Assembly (NCBI RefSeq): GCF_025770785.1 | Contig: NZ_JANZLA010000007.1 | Span: 1-64,000 of the forward strand | Reading direction: 5' to 3' | DNA from: Cellulomonas sp. SG140 | GTDB taxonomy: Bacteria > Actinomycetota > Actinomycetes > Actinomycetales > Cellulomonadaceae | DNA: 64,000 bases | In this document: positions 35,626 to 44,538 of the stretch, one piece after another | Numbering within the stretch: position 1 is the first letter of the stretch | Layout of the letters: every line of letters starts with the position of its first letter | Notes under the pieces: generated by a model | What the model was told of the DNA's origin: nothing | The model's input: only the letters and a program-made list of their open reading frames with translations | The model's database searches: none | Position numbers and translations under genes: made by a program

Positions 35626-36075
35626 TCAGGAGTCGGCGATGCGTTCCAGCACCTCGGCGGCGCGGGCGAGCACCGCGCGCTCGTCGTCGGTCAGCTCGGC
35701 GAGGCGGGCGTTCAGCCAGCCGACCCGTTGGGCCCGGACCTCGCTGGCCAGCCGGTCACCCTCGGCGGTCAGGGAGAACAGGACGCGTCGCCCGTCCTGC
35801 GGATCGCGGCCCCGGACCGCGAGACCGCCCGCCGTGAGCCGGTTGACCGTCTGGCTCATCGACCCGGGCGTGACGTGCGCCCGCTCGCTGAGCTCGGACA
35901 GCGAGAGGGGACCGGCCTTGAGCAGCTGCGTCAGCGCGAAGATCGCCGCGTCGCCCACCTCGCCGTGCGCCCGCTCGGAGCGGAAGCGGCTGTACAGGTG
36001 CGCGACCGCGGCGCGCACGCGCGCGCTGAGCTCGGGGATCGCCGGGGTGGAGGCCTCAGTCGCTCGGTGTTGCAC
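35626..36075 (-). CDS. MarR family transcriptional regulator
   Basis: 149 residues. The winged helix-turn-helix is complete: GPLSLSELSERAHVTPGSMSQTVNRLTAGGLAVRG, with the wing DPQDGRRVLFSLTAEG. Flanking helices provide the dimer interface. It is divergent from an MFS transporter gene 88 bp away, the classical arrangement in which MarR represses both genes and releases DNA on binding a small molecule. The GTG start has TATACT 8 nt upstream and no Shine-Dalgarno, so its message is likely leaderless. Two similar 15-bp sequences in the shared promoter may be its operators. Confidence 0.92.
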   Translation of the reverse strand: MQHRATEASTPAIPELSARVRAAVAHLYSRFRSERAHGEVGDAAIFALTQLLKAGPLSLSELSERAHVTPGSMSQTVNRLTAGGLAVRGRDPQDGRRVLFSLTAEGDRLASEVRAQRVGWLNARLAELTDDERAVLARAAEVLERIADS

Positions 36076-36081
36076 GGTCGC

Positions 36082-36117
36082 TTAGTATACCGAAACAGAT
36101 GCTGAGTACTACGAAAC
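36082..36117. promoter_or_regulatory. candidate MarR operator: two imperfect direct repeats
   Basis: TTAGTATACCGAAAC (36082-36096) and TGAGTACTACGAAAC (36103-36117) share 11 of 15 bases with a 21-bp period, two helical turns. The first repeat overlaps the minus-strand TATACT that probably is the marR -10. It sits between marR and the MFS gene. Confidence 0.55.
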
Positions 36118-36163
36118 ACCGGCGCTCGCGGCAGTGCCACGCGCGAAGCTCCTCGGAGGTGCG

Positions 36164-37579
36164 ATGACCAGGACGGACGAGCCGACCACCGCGGTGGAGC
36201 GGCCGCCGAACCCGTTCGGCTGGCGGTTCAGCCTGCCGCTGCTGCTGGGCTCGACGCTGAACCCGATCAACAGCTCGATGATCGCCGTCGGCCTCGTCGC
36301 GATTGCCGGCGACTTCCGCACCGGCCCCGCTGCCGCGGCATCGCTGGTCTCCGTGCTCTACCTCTGCAGCGCCGTCATGCAGCCGACCATGGGCAAGCTG
36401 TCCACCCTGTTCGGTCCCCGGCGGGTGTTCCTGTCCGGGGTCGCGGTGCTGCTGATCGGCGGCGCCGTCGGCGGCCTGGCCCCGAACCTGGAGGTGCTGC
36501 TCCTGTCCCGCGCACTGATCGGCGTGGGCACGTCGGCGTGCTACCCGACGGCGATGGCGCTGGTCCGCCGCCGGGCCCAGCGGACGGGTGCCGGGGTACC
36601 GAGCCGGGTGCTCGGCAGCTTCTCCATCGCGGCGCAGATCACCGTGGTGATCGGCCTGCCGCTGGGCGGCGTGCTGGCCGGCTCGTTCGGGTGGCGGGCG
36701 CTGTTCTGGGTCAACGTGCCGCTCGCGGCGCTGGTGATCACGTTCGCGGCGGTCGCGGTGGAGCGGGACGAGCAGCTGCCGCGACGCGGTGCGGCGGCGA
36801 CCGTGGCGGCACTCGACCTGCCGGGCATCGCGCTGTTCGCCGGCACGGTGGTGGCGCTGCTCGTCTTCCTCGGCGCCCTGTCCCGGCCGCGGTGGTGGCT
36901 GCTCGCCGTCGCCGTCGTGCTCGGCGTGCTGCTCGTCGTCCGCGAGCGCCGCACCGCCACCCCGCTGCTCGACGTGGTGCTGCTCGGCCGCGACCGGCCG
37001 CTGCAGCGGACCTACGGCCGGGCGCTGCTGGCCGGGCTCGGCATGTACACGGCGCTGTACGGCGCCAGCCAGTGGCTCGAGGCCGCCGGCGGGTACTCCC
37101 CGGCGCAGGTGGGGCTGATCATGCTGCCGCTCTCGCTGGCCAGCATCGGCGCCGCCCGCCTCGTCTCCACCCGAGGCTGGGTCCGCACCCCGCTGGTGGC
37201 CGGGGCGGCGATGCTCGTCGCGAGCGGCGTGGTGATGCTCGTGATCCACGGACGCTCGCCGCTGCCGGCGCTCGTCGGCATGTCGGTGCTGTTCGGCCTG
37301 TCCACCGGCTTCAGCAACGTGTCGAACCAGACCGCGCTGTACGTCCAGACGGCCGACTCCGACATCGCCACCGCATCGGGCCTGCTCCGCACGTTCGCGT
37401 ACATCGGCGCGATCTTCAGCTCCAGCCTGATCGGGCTGACCTTCGGCCCCCGGGTGTCCGACCACGGCTTCCACCTGCTCGGCTGGGCGGTGGTGGGCAT
37501 CGGCACCGCATCGCTCCTGCTCACGGGACTGGACCGGGCGATCCCCGGCCGGGTCGCGGTGCGCCGGCCGACCGCCTGA
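36164..37579 (+). CDS. MFS transporter (putative drug exporter) divergent from MarR
   Basis: A 471-residue membrane protein with 14 hydrophobic segments (DHA2-like). The start is [21 protein letters not shown]; motif A appears as [17 protein letters not shown] after helix 2; [20 protein letters not shown] and [21 protein letters not shown] match motif B/C areas with the glycine-rich antiporter signature. GGAGG precedes the ATG at 36164. Control by the divergent MarR is likely. The substrate is not predictable from sequence. Confidence 0.9.
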   Translation: MTRTDEPTTAVERPPNPFGWRFSLPLLLGSTLNPINSSMIAVGLVAIAGDFRTGPAAAASLVSVLYLCSAVMQPTMGKLSTLFGPRRVFLSGVAVLLIGGAVGGLAPNLEVLLLSRALIGVGTSACYPTAMALVRRRAQRTGAGVPSRVLGSFSIAAQITVVIGLPLGGVLAGSFGWRALFWVNVPLAALVITFAAVAVERDEQLPRRGAAATVAALDLPGIALFAGTVVALLVFLGALSRPRWWLLAVAVVLGVLLVVRERRTATPLLDVVLLGRDRPLQRTYGRALLAGLGMYTALYGASQWLEAAGGYSPAQVGLIMLPLSLASIGAARLVSTRGWVRTPLVAGAAMLVASGVVMLVIHGRSPLPALVGMSVLFGLSTGFSNVSNQTALYVQTADSDIATASGLLRTFAYIGAIFSSSLIGLTFGPRVSDHGFHLLGWAVVGIGTASLLLTGLDRAIPGRVAVRRPTA

Positions 37580-37685
37580 CCGGCGGTTGTCCCGGTCCGC
37601 CGACCCCGACAGACTTGCCGTACCGGGCCCGCACGGACCCGATGGGCGGCCCGCCGCGAGCGGGTGCGGACGAGGGACGACGACG

Positions 37686-38822
37686 ATGGCACGCAGCAGC
37701 AAGCCCAAGCGGGTCGGCATCCTCACCGCCGGTGGCGACAGCCCCGGCCTCAACGCGGCGATCCGCGGGTTCGGCAAGACCGCCATCGGCCACTACGGCA
37801 TGGAGCTGATCGGGTTCCGTGACGGCATCACCGGGCTGGTGGAGAACCACTGGATGGACCTCGACAGCCATGCGCTGTCCGGCATCCTCACCGTCGGCGG
37901 CACCATCCTGGGCACCAGCCGGGACAAGGTGCACCGCATGGTGGTGGACGGCGAGACGCGGGACATGGTGCCCACCGTCGTGGAGAACTACGCGGCGCTC
38001 GGCCTGGACGCGCTGATCATGCTGGGAGGCGGCGGCACGGCGAAGAACGCGATGCGCCTGGTCGACGCGGGGCTCAACGTGCTGCACCTGCCGAAGACCA
38101 TCGACAACGACATCGCCTGCACCGACACCTCGTTCGGGTTCGCCACCGCGATGGAGATCGCCACCGACGCCCTGGACCGGGTGCACTCGACGGCCCACAG
38201 CCACCACCGGATCATCCTCACGGAGATCATGGGGCACCGCGCCGGCTGGCTGACCCTCGGTGCCGGGCTGGCGGGCGGCGCCGACGTGATCCTGATCCCC
38301 GAGATCCCGTACACGGTCGAGTCGATCGCCGAGACGATCAAGACCCGCACCGCCCGGGGCAGCAACTTCTCCGTGGTCGCCGTGGCGGAGGGTGCGCGGG
38401 ACGTCGACGACACCGCGGACTACCAGGCGGCGCTGCTCCTGGCGAAGTCCGCGAAGACGGGTGAGGCGCAGCGCGCCGCCCAGTCGCACCTGCTGCACGT
38501 CGAGGACGCCCAGCGCGAGCACACGTTCCGGCTGGCGCGCGAGCTGGAGGCCGCCACCGGCCTGGAGTCGCGCGTGACGATCCTCGGCTACGTGCAGCGC
38601 GGCGGCACTCCGTGCGCGGCCGACCGGCTGCTGGCCACCCGGCTGGGCGCGGCGGCGGCCGACCTGGTGGCGACGGGCGAGTTCGGCGTGATGGTCGCCG
38701 CGCGCGGCGAGGGGACCGAGGCGGTGCCGCTCGCGGAGGTGGCCGGCAAGGTGAAGCTGGTGCCGACGGACCACGCCTGGATCGCGGCCGCGCGGCAGGT
38801 GGGGACCGGCCTCGGGGACTGA
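37686..38822 (+). CDS. pfkA: 6-phosphofructokinase, non-canonical phosphoryl-donor motif
   Basis: A 378-residue phosphofructokinase that phosphorylates fructose 6-phosphate in glycolysis. The family motifs are [15 protein letters not shown] (14-28), PKTIDND (136-142) with the catalytic Asp, and [17 protein letters not shown] (182-198) for fructose 6-phosphate binding. Two positions are unusual: the GGDG(S/T) loop reads GGGGT (114-118), so the metal-binding Asp is Gly, and PGTIDND has Lys in place of Gly. Lys there is typical of PPi-dependent and of some ATP-dependent long-branch enzymes, whereas Gly after GG favours ATP. The donor is therefore uncertain. GAGGGA precedes the ATG. Confidence 0.9.
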   Translation: MARSSKPKRVGILTAGGDSPGLNAAIRGFGKTAIGHYGMELIGFRDGITGLVENHWMDLDSHALSGILTVGGTILGTSRDKVHRMVVDGETRDMVPTVVENYAALGLDALIMLGGGGTAKNAMRLVDAGLNVLHLPKTIDNDIACTDTSFGFATAMEIATDALDRVHSTAHSHHRIILTEIMGHRAGWLTLGAGLAGGADVILIPEIPYTVESIAETIKTRTARGSNFSVVAVAEGARDVDDTADYQAALLLAKSAKTGEAQRAAQSHLLHVEDAQREHTFRLARELEAATGLESRVTILGYVQRGGTPCAADRLLATRLGAAAADLVATGEFGVMVAARGEGTEAVPLAEVAGKVKLVPTDHAWIAAARQVGTGLGD

Positions 38823-39029
38823 CGCCGGTCACGGCACTCCCCTCGGACCTGGCGCACTTGTCCCGGCAACATCCGCAGGACCTGCACATCTGCCGTCGTA
38901 CGGTGGTCGGCGGCGCTGTCTCCAGGTGGGGCCTCCGGTGGGGGCCGGTGCAGTTTCCGGCCCCGGGGCGAGACGGCGTGCCCGCGCCTCGGTCCTGAGG
39001 TGCTCCCGAGCACGTGAGGCCCCGCCACC
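38823..39029 (+). other. 207-bp intergenic region before the GT87-like gene
   Basis: No gene visible. The sequence is GC-rich without a clear terminator for pfkA or a recognisable promoter. Confidence 0.4.
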
Positions 39030-40295
39030 GTGACCATCGTCGAGACGTTCGCACCCGTCCGTGCCGTGCAGCGGCGCACCCCGGCGGTGCTCGCGTGGCT
39101 CGACGCGCCGTGGTTCCTCTGGGCGTGGATGGGCCTGTGGGCGTTGGTGCACGCGGGTACCGCGCTCGTCTCGTGGCACTACGTCGTCACCGGCGCCAGC
39201 CTGCTGCGGTCGTCCGCGCGGGACGGCGGCCTGCACCTGTACGCGGCGCACCCCGAGCTGCAGATGGGTCCGCTGACGTTCCTGCTGGTCTCGCCGTTCC
39301 GTGCGCTGCCGGAGGTGCTGACCGGCGCGGTGGTGGCCCTGCTGATCGCGGCGGCCGGGCCGGCGCTGCTGCTGGTGCTGCCCCGGCTGGTGGACGCGCC
39401 GGTCAGCCCCCGGCAGCGGGCGCTCGCGGCCGTGGTGCTGCTGCCGGTGTGGGCCGAGCTCGGCGTCCACTACGTGCACCTGGACGACGCGCTGGCCCTC
39501 GCGCTGCTGGTCGCGGCGATGCTGGCCGTCACCAGTCGGCGGCCCGTGGTGGCGGCGCTGCTGCTGGCGGCGTCGGCGGACGCCAAGCCGTGGGCGGTCG
39601 CGTTCGTCCCCCTGCTGCTGGCGCTTCCGCGGGACCGGTGGGCCCGCGCGCTCGGCACCTGGGCCGCCGGCCTGGCCGTCGCGTGGCTGCCGTTCCTGCT
39701 GGCCGATCCCGGCACGGTGCACGCCGGTCGGTTCGCCATCCCCAACGACGCCTCGTCCTCGCTGCGCGCGCTCGGCATCACCGCGCCGGGCACGCCGATG
39801 TGGGACCGACCCGTCCAGGTGCTGCTCGGCGCGGCGCTGGCCGTGGTCGCCGTGCGCCGCGGCCGGTGGCTGGCGGTGCCGGCCGTGGTGCTGAGCGTGC
39901 GGATGCTGCTCGACCCGGCGACGTACCCGTACTACGGGGCCGGTCTGGTGCTGGCCACCGTGCTGGTGGACCTCGGCGTGCGGCGCACCCGCTGGCCGTG
40001 GCTGAGCACGGTCGTGGTGGCCGGCACCTACGTGCTGCGGCACCTGGGGGCGCTGACGCCGACGGATCCGCAGCTCGGCGTGCTGCGCGCGGTGGTCACC
40101 CTGGCGGTGCTGGTCGTGGCGCTCGGCCCGGACCCGGTGGAGGTGGTTCGGCGGCTGGTCGCCGTGGTGCGGACCCGTCGACTGATCGCCGTCGCCCGTC
40201 GTCGTCCTCAGCCGGCGGAGCCGCCGCGCATCTCCACCCCGATCTGCTCGGCGTCGAGCACGCGCAGCGCCTGGTCCAGGGACTGGGAGGAGTAG
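39030..40295 (+). CDS. polytopic membrane protein resembling GT87/DUF2029 glycosyltransferases
   Basis: 421 residues with about nine hydrophobic helices. The pattern of an extracytoplasmic first loop (about 58-80, ending in HPELQMGPLTFLL), short helices and cytoplasmic arginines is like polyprenyl-phosphate-sugar-dependent mannosyltransferases of the GT87/DUF2029 group, and ADAKPWAVAFVPLLLALPRD resembles the conserved DxKP segment of that group. No lipid-binding or catalytic residue can be assigned with certainty. The GTG start is weakly supported (GTGAGG upstream). The last 29 codons run antisense over the end of the convergent antiporter gene, an 88-bp overlap, and look non-native in composition. 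Confidence 0.7.
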   Translation: MTIVETFAPVRAVQRRTPAVLAWLDAPWFLWAWMGLWALVHAGTALVSWHYVVTGASLLRSSARDGGLHLYAAHPELQMGPLTFLLVSPFRALPEVLTGAVVALLIAAAGPALLLVLPRLVDAPVSPRQRALAAVVLLPVWAELGVHYVHLDDALALALLVAAMLAVTSRRPVVAALLLAASADAKPWAVAFVPLLLALPRDRWARALGTWAAGLAVAWLPFLLADPGTVHAGRFAIPNDASSSLRALGITAPGTPMWDRPVQVLLGAALAVVAVRRGRWLAVPAVVLSVRMLLDPATYPYYGAGLVLATVLVDLGVRRTRWPWLSTVVVAGTYVLRHLGALTPTDPQLGVLRAVVTLAVLVVALGPDPVEVVRRLVAVVRTRRLIAVARRRPQPAEPPRISTPICSASSTRSAWSRDWEE

Positions 40296-41974
40296 GCGCC
40301 CTCGTCGCGCAGCCGCAGCAGGCGCGCCCGTCGGGCCTGCAGGATCTCCAGCCGCAGGTCGCGGAACTGCGCCCGCGTCTGCTCCGAGGCCTCACGAGCC
40401 TCCTCCTCCGGCAGGTCCGGGTCGGCCACCGTCGCGGCCTCGCGCTGCCGGGCGCGGTCCAGCATGTCCTCCGGGTAGGGGCTGCCGTCCGGACGGCGCA
40501 GGTCCGGCTTGTCCAGCCGCGCCCGCACCGCCGCGACCAGCTCGACGTGCAGCGCCATCCGCTCGGCGGCGAGGTCGGCGTCCGGGTCCCGGCTCAGGCG
40601 CAGCACGCGCACCAGCCACGGCAGCGTCCCGCCCTGCAGCAGCAGGGTGCCGCCGGCGACGACGAAGCCGATCAGCACCAGCGTGGACCGCGACGGCGTG
40701 GACGCCGGCAGCGACTGCACCGCGGCGACGGTGACGGCCCCGCGCATGCCGGCCCACACGAGCAGCACCCCCTCGCGCCACCCGAACGACTCCGCCGCGA
40801 GGTAGTCGATGTCGGAGATCAGCCGCCGCAGACGGGTCAGCCGGGTCCGCCGCGCCGCCCGCACCTGCTCGAGCTGCTCGGTGTCCATCCCGGGCGGGCG
40901 GGGCTGAATGCGCTCGGCCGCCCGCCGCGCGGCGAGTGCCCCCTCGGCCTCCGACAGCTTGTCCCGCACCTGCACGCCGCGCCGCACCCGGCGGCGCTGC
41001 AGCCACAGTGAGGGCACGACGAACAGCGACCGCACGACGAGCACCAGCGAGCCGGCCACCACGCCGACCACCAGCGCCCGCACCAGCGACCCGTGCTCGC
41101 CCCGCACGTCCCGCACCAGGCCGAACAGCTGCAGCCCCATCACCAGGAACACGGCGCTCTCGATCAGCAGCTCGAGCGTCCGCCACACGGCCTGCTCGTT
41201 CAGCCGGTCCTGCGCCCGGAGCCGCTTGGGGGCGTCGTGGCCGGTGACCAGGCCGGCGGTGACGGCAGCCACCAGTCCGGAGCCGCCCAGGTGCTCGGTC
41301 GGCAGGTAGGCGACGAACGGCACCACCAGAGAGATGGCCACGTTGACCGTCGGGTGGCCGATCTGGGCCCGCACCGACAGGTTGACGCGCCCCACCAGCC
41401 AGCCGATGCCGACGGCGCTGACCACCGCCCACAGGAACCGGCCGGTCACGCTCCACAGCGTCACGGTGGCGGCCGTCGCGGCGATCGCCGACCGCAGCAG
41501 CACCAGCGCCGTGGCGTCGTTGAGCATGCTCTCGCCCTCGAGCACGGTGACCAGCCGGGGCGAGACGCGGGCGCGCCGGACGATGGTGGTGGCCACCGCG
41601 TCGGTGGGGCTGATCACGGCGCCGACGGCCAGCCCGGTGGCCAGCCCGATGCCCGGGACCAGGTGGGTCAGCACGACGCCGACCACCGCGGTGGACAGCA
41701 GCACCAGCCCGACGGACAGCTCGGAGATGGTCGTCAGGTCACGGCGGAAGTCCATCGTCGGCATCGCGACCGCCGCGGAGTACAGCAGCGGCGGAAGCAC
41801 GATGCCGAGCACCCACCGGGGGTCCACCGAGATGGCCGGCACGGCCGGCAGGAAGCTGACCACCACCCCGACCAGCACCAGGAGCAGCGGTGCGGACACG
41901 TGCACCCGTGGGGCCAGCTCCGTCACGGCGACCACCACCAGGACGCCGAGCACCACCCAGCCGACCGGTTCCAT
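40208..41974 (-). CDS. Na+/H+ antiporter, CPA1 (NhaP) family
   Basis: A 588-residue monovalent cation:proton antiporter. The membrane domain has about 12 helices, with the CPA1 ion-binding motifs SPTDAVATTIVRRARV and EGESMLNDATALVLL (the ND motif), and WAGMRGAVTVAAVQSLP near helix 10-11. A cytoplasmic loop of about 75 residues between helices 9 and 10 and a C-terminal charged region of about 100 residues are regulatory in such proteins. The ATG at 41974 follows GAGGAGG, giving the start MEPVGWVVLGVLVVV. It is divergent from the methyltransferase gene and converges with the GT87-like gene. Confidence 0.92.
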   Translation of the reverse strand: MEPVGWVVLGVLVVVAVTELAPRVHVSAPLLLVLVGVVVSFLPAVPAISVDPRWVLGIVLPPLLYSAAVAMPTMDFRRDLTTISELSVGLVLLSTAVVGVVLTHLVPGIGLATGLAVGAVISPTDAVATTIVRRARVSPRLVTVLEGESMLNDATALVLLRSAIAATAATVTLWSVTGRFLWAVVSAVGIGWLVGRVNLSVRAQIGHPTVNVAISLVVPFVAYLPTEHLGGSGLVAAVTAGLVTGHDAPKRLRAQDRLNEQAVWRTLELLIESAVFLVMGLQLFGLVRDVRGEHGSLVRALVVGVVAGSLVLVVRSLFVVPSLWLQRRRVRRGVQVRDKLSEAEGALAARRAAERIQPRPPGMDTEQLEQVRAARRTRLTRLRRLISDIDYLAAESFGWREGVLLVWAGMRGAVTVAAVQSLPASTPSRSTLVLIGFVVAGGTLLLQGGTLPWLVRVLRLSRDPDADLAAERMALHVELVAAVRARLDKPDLRRPDGSPYPEDMLDRARQREAATVADPDLPEEEAREASEQTRAQFRDLRLEILQARRARLLRLRDEGAYSSQSLDQALRVLDAEQIGVEMRGGSAG

Positions 41975-42104
41975 GCGGCGAGCCTCCTCGTCGGGCGAGA
42001 GCGGGACGCGAGCCCGGGGCCGCGCGAGGATGCGGCGCCGACGCGTTCCGAGTCTGCCCTGCGCGCGGCGATCCGGCCGGGGTGCGGCTGCTATACACGG
42101 CGGG

Positions 42105-42920
42105 ATGAGCAGCACGGGACGGGCGGTCGACGACGACGTCGTGCGGCGGCTGCGCGCCGCGGGCTGCGTGTTCGCGGAGGACGAGGCCCGGCTGCTGCTG
42201 GCGGAGGCGCCGCGGGACCAGCTGGGCAGCTGGGTGGACCGCCGGGTGGCCGGCGAGCCGTTGGAGCACGTGCTGGGCTGGGCGCTGTTCGACGGGCTGC
42301 GGGTCGCCGTCGGGCCGGGGGTGTTCGTGCCGCGTCGGCGCTCCGAGCTCCTGGTGCGGCAGGCGGTGGCCGCGCTGCGCGCGCACGACGGGGACCGTCA
42401 GCCTGTGGTCGTCGAGCTGTGCTGCGGTGCCGCGGCGGTCGCCGCAGCCGTCGGCCACCGCGTCCCGGGCGTCGAGCTGCACGCCGCGGACGTCGACCCG
42501 GCCGCCGTCGCCTGTGCCCGTCGCAACCTGGACCCGCTGGGCGGCACCGCCTGGCTCGGCGACCTGGACGCACCGCTGCCCGCCACGCTGCGCGGCCGCG
42601 TCGACGTGCTGGTCGCCAACGCTCCCTACGTGCCGACCTCCGAGGTCGCCTTCATGCCGACGGAGGCCCGCGACCACGAGCCGCTGCGGGCGCTGGACGG
42701 CGGACCGGACGGGGTGGACGTGCAGCGGCGCGTGGTCGCCGCCGCGCCGCGGTGGCTCGCACCGGACGGGGTGCTCGTCGTGGAGACCAGCCGCCGCCAG
42801 GCCCCCGTCACCGCCGCCGCGTTCCGCGCCGCCGGCCTCACCGCGCGGGTGGTGCGCAGCGAGCGGGTGGACGGCACCGCGGTGGCGGGGCACCGCGACC
42901 GCAGACGCCGGGACCAGTAG
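42105..42920 (+). CDS. PrmC-related putative N5-glutamine methyltransferase
   Basis: A 271-residue class I SAM methyltransferase. An N-terminal helical domain (RAAGCVFAEDEARLLL; RVAGEPLEHVLGWALFDGL) is like PrmC/HemK. Motif I is VELCCGAAAVA (103-113) and motif II VELHAADVDP. The catalytic NPPY appears as NAPY (172-175) followed by VPTSEVAFMP, as in the actinobacterial PrmC-related family. True PrmC methylates the GGQ glutamine of release factors; this paralogue's substrate is unknown. TATACA lies 7 nt before the ATG and no ribosome site is visible, so the transcript is probably leaderless. Confidence 0.87.
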   Translation: MSSTGRAVDDDVVRRLRAAGCVFAEDEARLLLAEAPRDQLGSWVDRRVAGEPLEHVLGWALFDGLRVAVGPGVFVPRRRSELLVRQAVAALRAHDGDRQPVVVELCCGAAAVAAAVGHRVPGVELHAADVDPAAVACARRNLDPLGGTAWLGDLDAPLPATLRGRVDVLVANAPYVPTSEVAFMPTEARDHEPLRALDGGPDGVDVQRRVVAAAPRWLAPDGVLVVETSRRQAPVTAAAFRAAGLTARVVRSERVDGTAVAGHRDRRRRDQ

Positions 42921-42999
42921 CCCAGCGCCCGCTCGCGGGTTACCGTCGTCCGGGTCCGCGACAGGTTCGGGTGCGTATCTGACGCCGCACGGGGAGGCG

Positions 43000-43497
43000 A
43001 TGGTGAGCGAGGTGTCGAGCGAGATGCAGGCAGCGCTCCAGGCCGCCGGCATCCCCGACATCGACGTCGACCAGCCGCTGGCCCGTTCGACACCCCCGGC
43101 GACGTTCAGGCTGGTGCGCACCTGGGTGCTCGACACCACCGCCGAGCTCCGCGCGCTGCGCGCCGAGATCCACGAGGCGGTCACCGGCCACGTCGGCGAG
43201 ATCCTCACCGGCGGGGTCCCGGAGCGCGTCGTGCTGGTCGCGTCCGAGCTGGCCACCAACGCCCTGCGCTACGGCATCCCGCCCACCCAGGTCTCCCTGC
43301 TCGCCGACGGCACCACCTACCTGCTGGACGTCGAGGACCGCGCGGTCGACCGGCAGCCGGTGCTCGCCGCGGCGCGGCAGCACGGCGAGGGCGGGTTCGG
43401 GCTGTACCTGGCGCGCCGCCTGGCGCTGCAGGTCGGCTGGTACACGGACGGCACCAGCAAGCACGTGTGGGCGACGTTCCTGGCCGACGAGGTCTAG
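43000..43497 (+). CDS. RsbW-like ATP-binding (HATPase_c_2) protein
   Basis: A 165-residue GHKL-fold ATPase of the anti-sigma/RsbW group. The N box is ASELATNALRYG (81-92), with Glu83 and Asn87 for Mg-ATP; the G1 box is LDVEDRAV and the G2 box GEGGFGLYLARRLA (129-142). The kinase fold begins near residue 35. Such proteins phosphorylate anti-anti-sigma factors or bind a sigma factor; actinobacteria often keep them as orphans. GGGGAGG precedes the ATG. No sigma or STAS gene is adjacent. It is a possible partner for the PP2C phosphatase at 7.3-9.1 kb, but that link is only inference. Confidence 0.87.
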   Translation: MVSEVSSEMQAALQAAGIPDIDVDQPLARSTPPATFRLVRTWVLDTTAELRALRAEIHEAVTGHVGEILTGGVPERVVLVASELATNALRYGIPPTQVSLLADGTTYLLDVEDRAVDRQPVLAAARQHGEGGFGLYLARRLALQVGWYTDGTSKHVWATFLADEV

Positions 43498-44345
43498 CCG
43501 GGGAGCAACGAGCGGGGGACGACCACCGCCCACAGCCGGTCCCACCCCCCGAGCACGGCGCGGCCGCCCACCAGCTCGGCGCTCGGCACGCGCACCACGT
43601 CGCCCGACCCGGGCTCGTACACCGCCAGCACCGGCCCCACCGCACCGACGGCAAGGGTGACGTGCCGAGGGGCCGCACCGTCACCGACGAACAGCGCCGC
43701 CACCCGTCCACCGGCCAAGGCGGCGGCGACCGCCTCCGCGGCGGCGCGCCGCGAGCCCACGTCGTCCGGGTCCACCAGCCGGGTCCGGAACCGCGCCGCG
43801 GGACCGGTGCGCCCGTCGGCCGGCACCCGGCCCCAGAGCCGCGTCAGCTCCGTCGCCACCGCCCACGGCGGTGTGCCCAGCGCTCGTGGCCACGGCACCT
43901 GCCACCGACCCCCGGGCAGCACCGGCGCCGTGGTGCGCGCGTGCACCGCCCGCTCGGCCGCCGCGAACCGATCGGCCAGGTCCACGCCGGCGTGCCGACC
44001 GGTCCGGGCGTCGAAACCCTCGAGCAGCCACAGCGCGTAGACGGGGTCGGCCAGCGCGCGGGCGGTCACCAGGCAGGCGGAGCCGCACGTCGTGCCGCTG
44101 CGCTGCCGCAGCTGCCGGGACAGGGGGTCGAGCAGGGCGGACAGCTCCCCGGGCGGCGTCGTGCGCAGCCGCTGGGCGAGCCGGTGCAACGTCGGCCCGT
44201 CGTGACCCGCGGCCGCCGCTGCGAGCAGCACCGCCTCGCGGTCCACCGGCGGCAGCGGCGAGGACGCCGCCGTCGTACCGCCGCCCGGCCGCTGCGCCCG
44301 AGCGGCGCACGCCCAGGCGGCCCTGCCGAGCGCCGCCCACTCCAC
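43494..44345 (-). CDS. uncharacterised protein with a possible papain-like (C39-like) active site
   Basis: 283 residues, no signal peptide or membrane helix. I do not recognise a named family with certainty. The pattern Gln-x5-Cys-Gly (Q81 RSGTTC87 GSACLVTARAL), then RHVTLAVG with His228, then YEPGSG with Glu244-Pro245, is the order of catalytic residues in papain-fold cysteine peptidases of the C39/C70 type. The region between holds DLADRFAAAERAVHA, as in some proteins predicted to have this fold. The start is GTG at 44345, 7 nt after TAGCGT, without a Shine-Dalgarno. It converges with the RsbW-like gene, overlapping it by 4 bp. Confidence 0.7.
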   Translation of the reverse strand: MEWAALGRAAWACAARAQRPGGGTTAASSPLPPVDREAVLLAAAAAGHDGPTLHRLAQRLRTTPPGELSALLDPLSRQLRQRSGTTCGSACLVTARALADPVYALWLLEGFDARTGRHAGVDLADRFAAAERAVHARTTAPVLPGGRWQVPWPRALGTPPWAVATELTRLWGRVPADGRTGPAARFRTRLVDPDDVGSRRAAAEAVAAALAGGRVAALFVGDGAAPRHVTLAVGAVGPVLAVYEPGSGDVVRVPSAELVGGRAVLGGWDRLWAVVVPRSLLPG

Positions 44346-44538
44346 CCGACGGACGCTACCGGCGGCCCGCCCGGCGCGCCGCGGTCGCCCCGGCCTGCTG
44401 CGTCGCACCCAGCCGCCCGACCCCGGGCTCCCGCCGCACATCGGACCGTCGGAGCCGCGCCCCGACGCGGCAACAGGCAGGAGGATGAGAGCCCGGAGCG
44501 GGCCGGGACGCAGGGGACCGGCGCAGAGGGGAGCAGAC

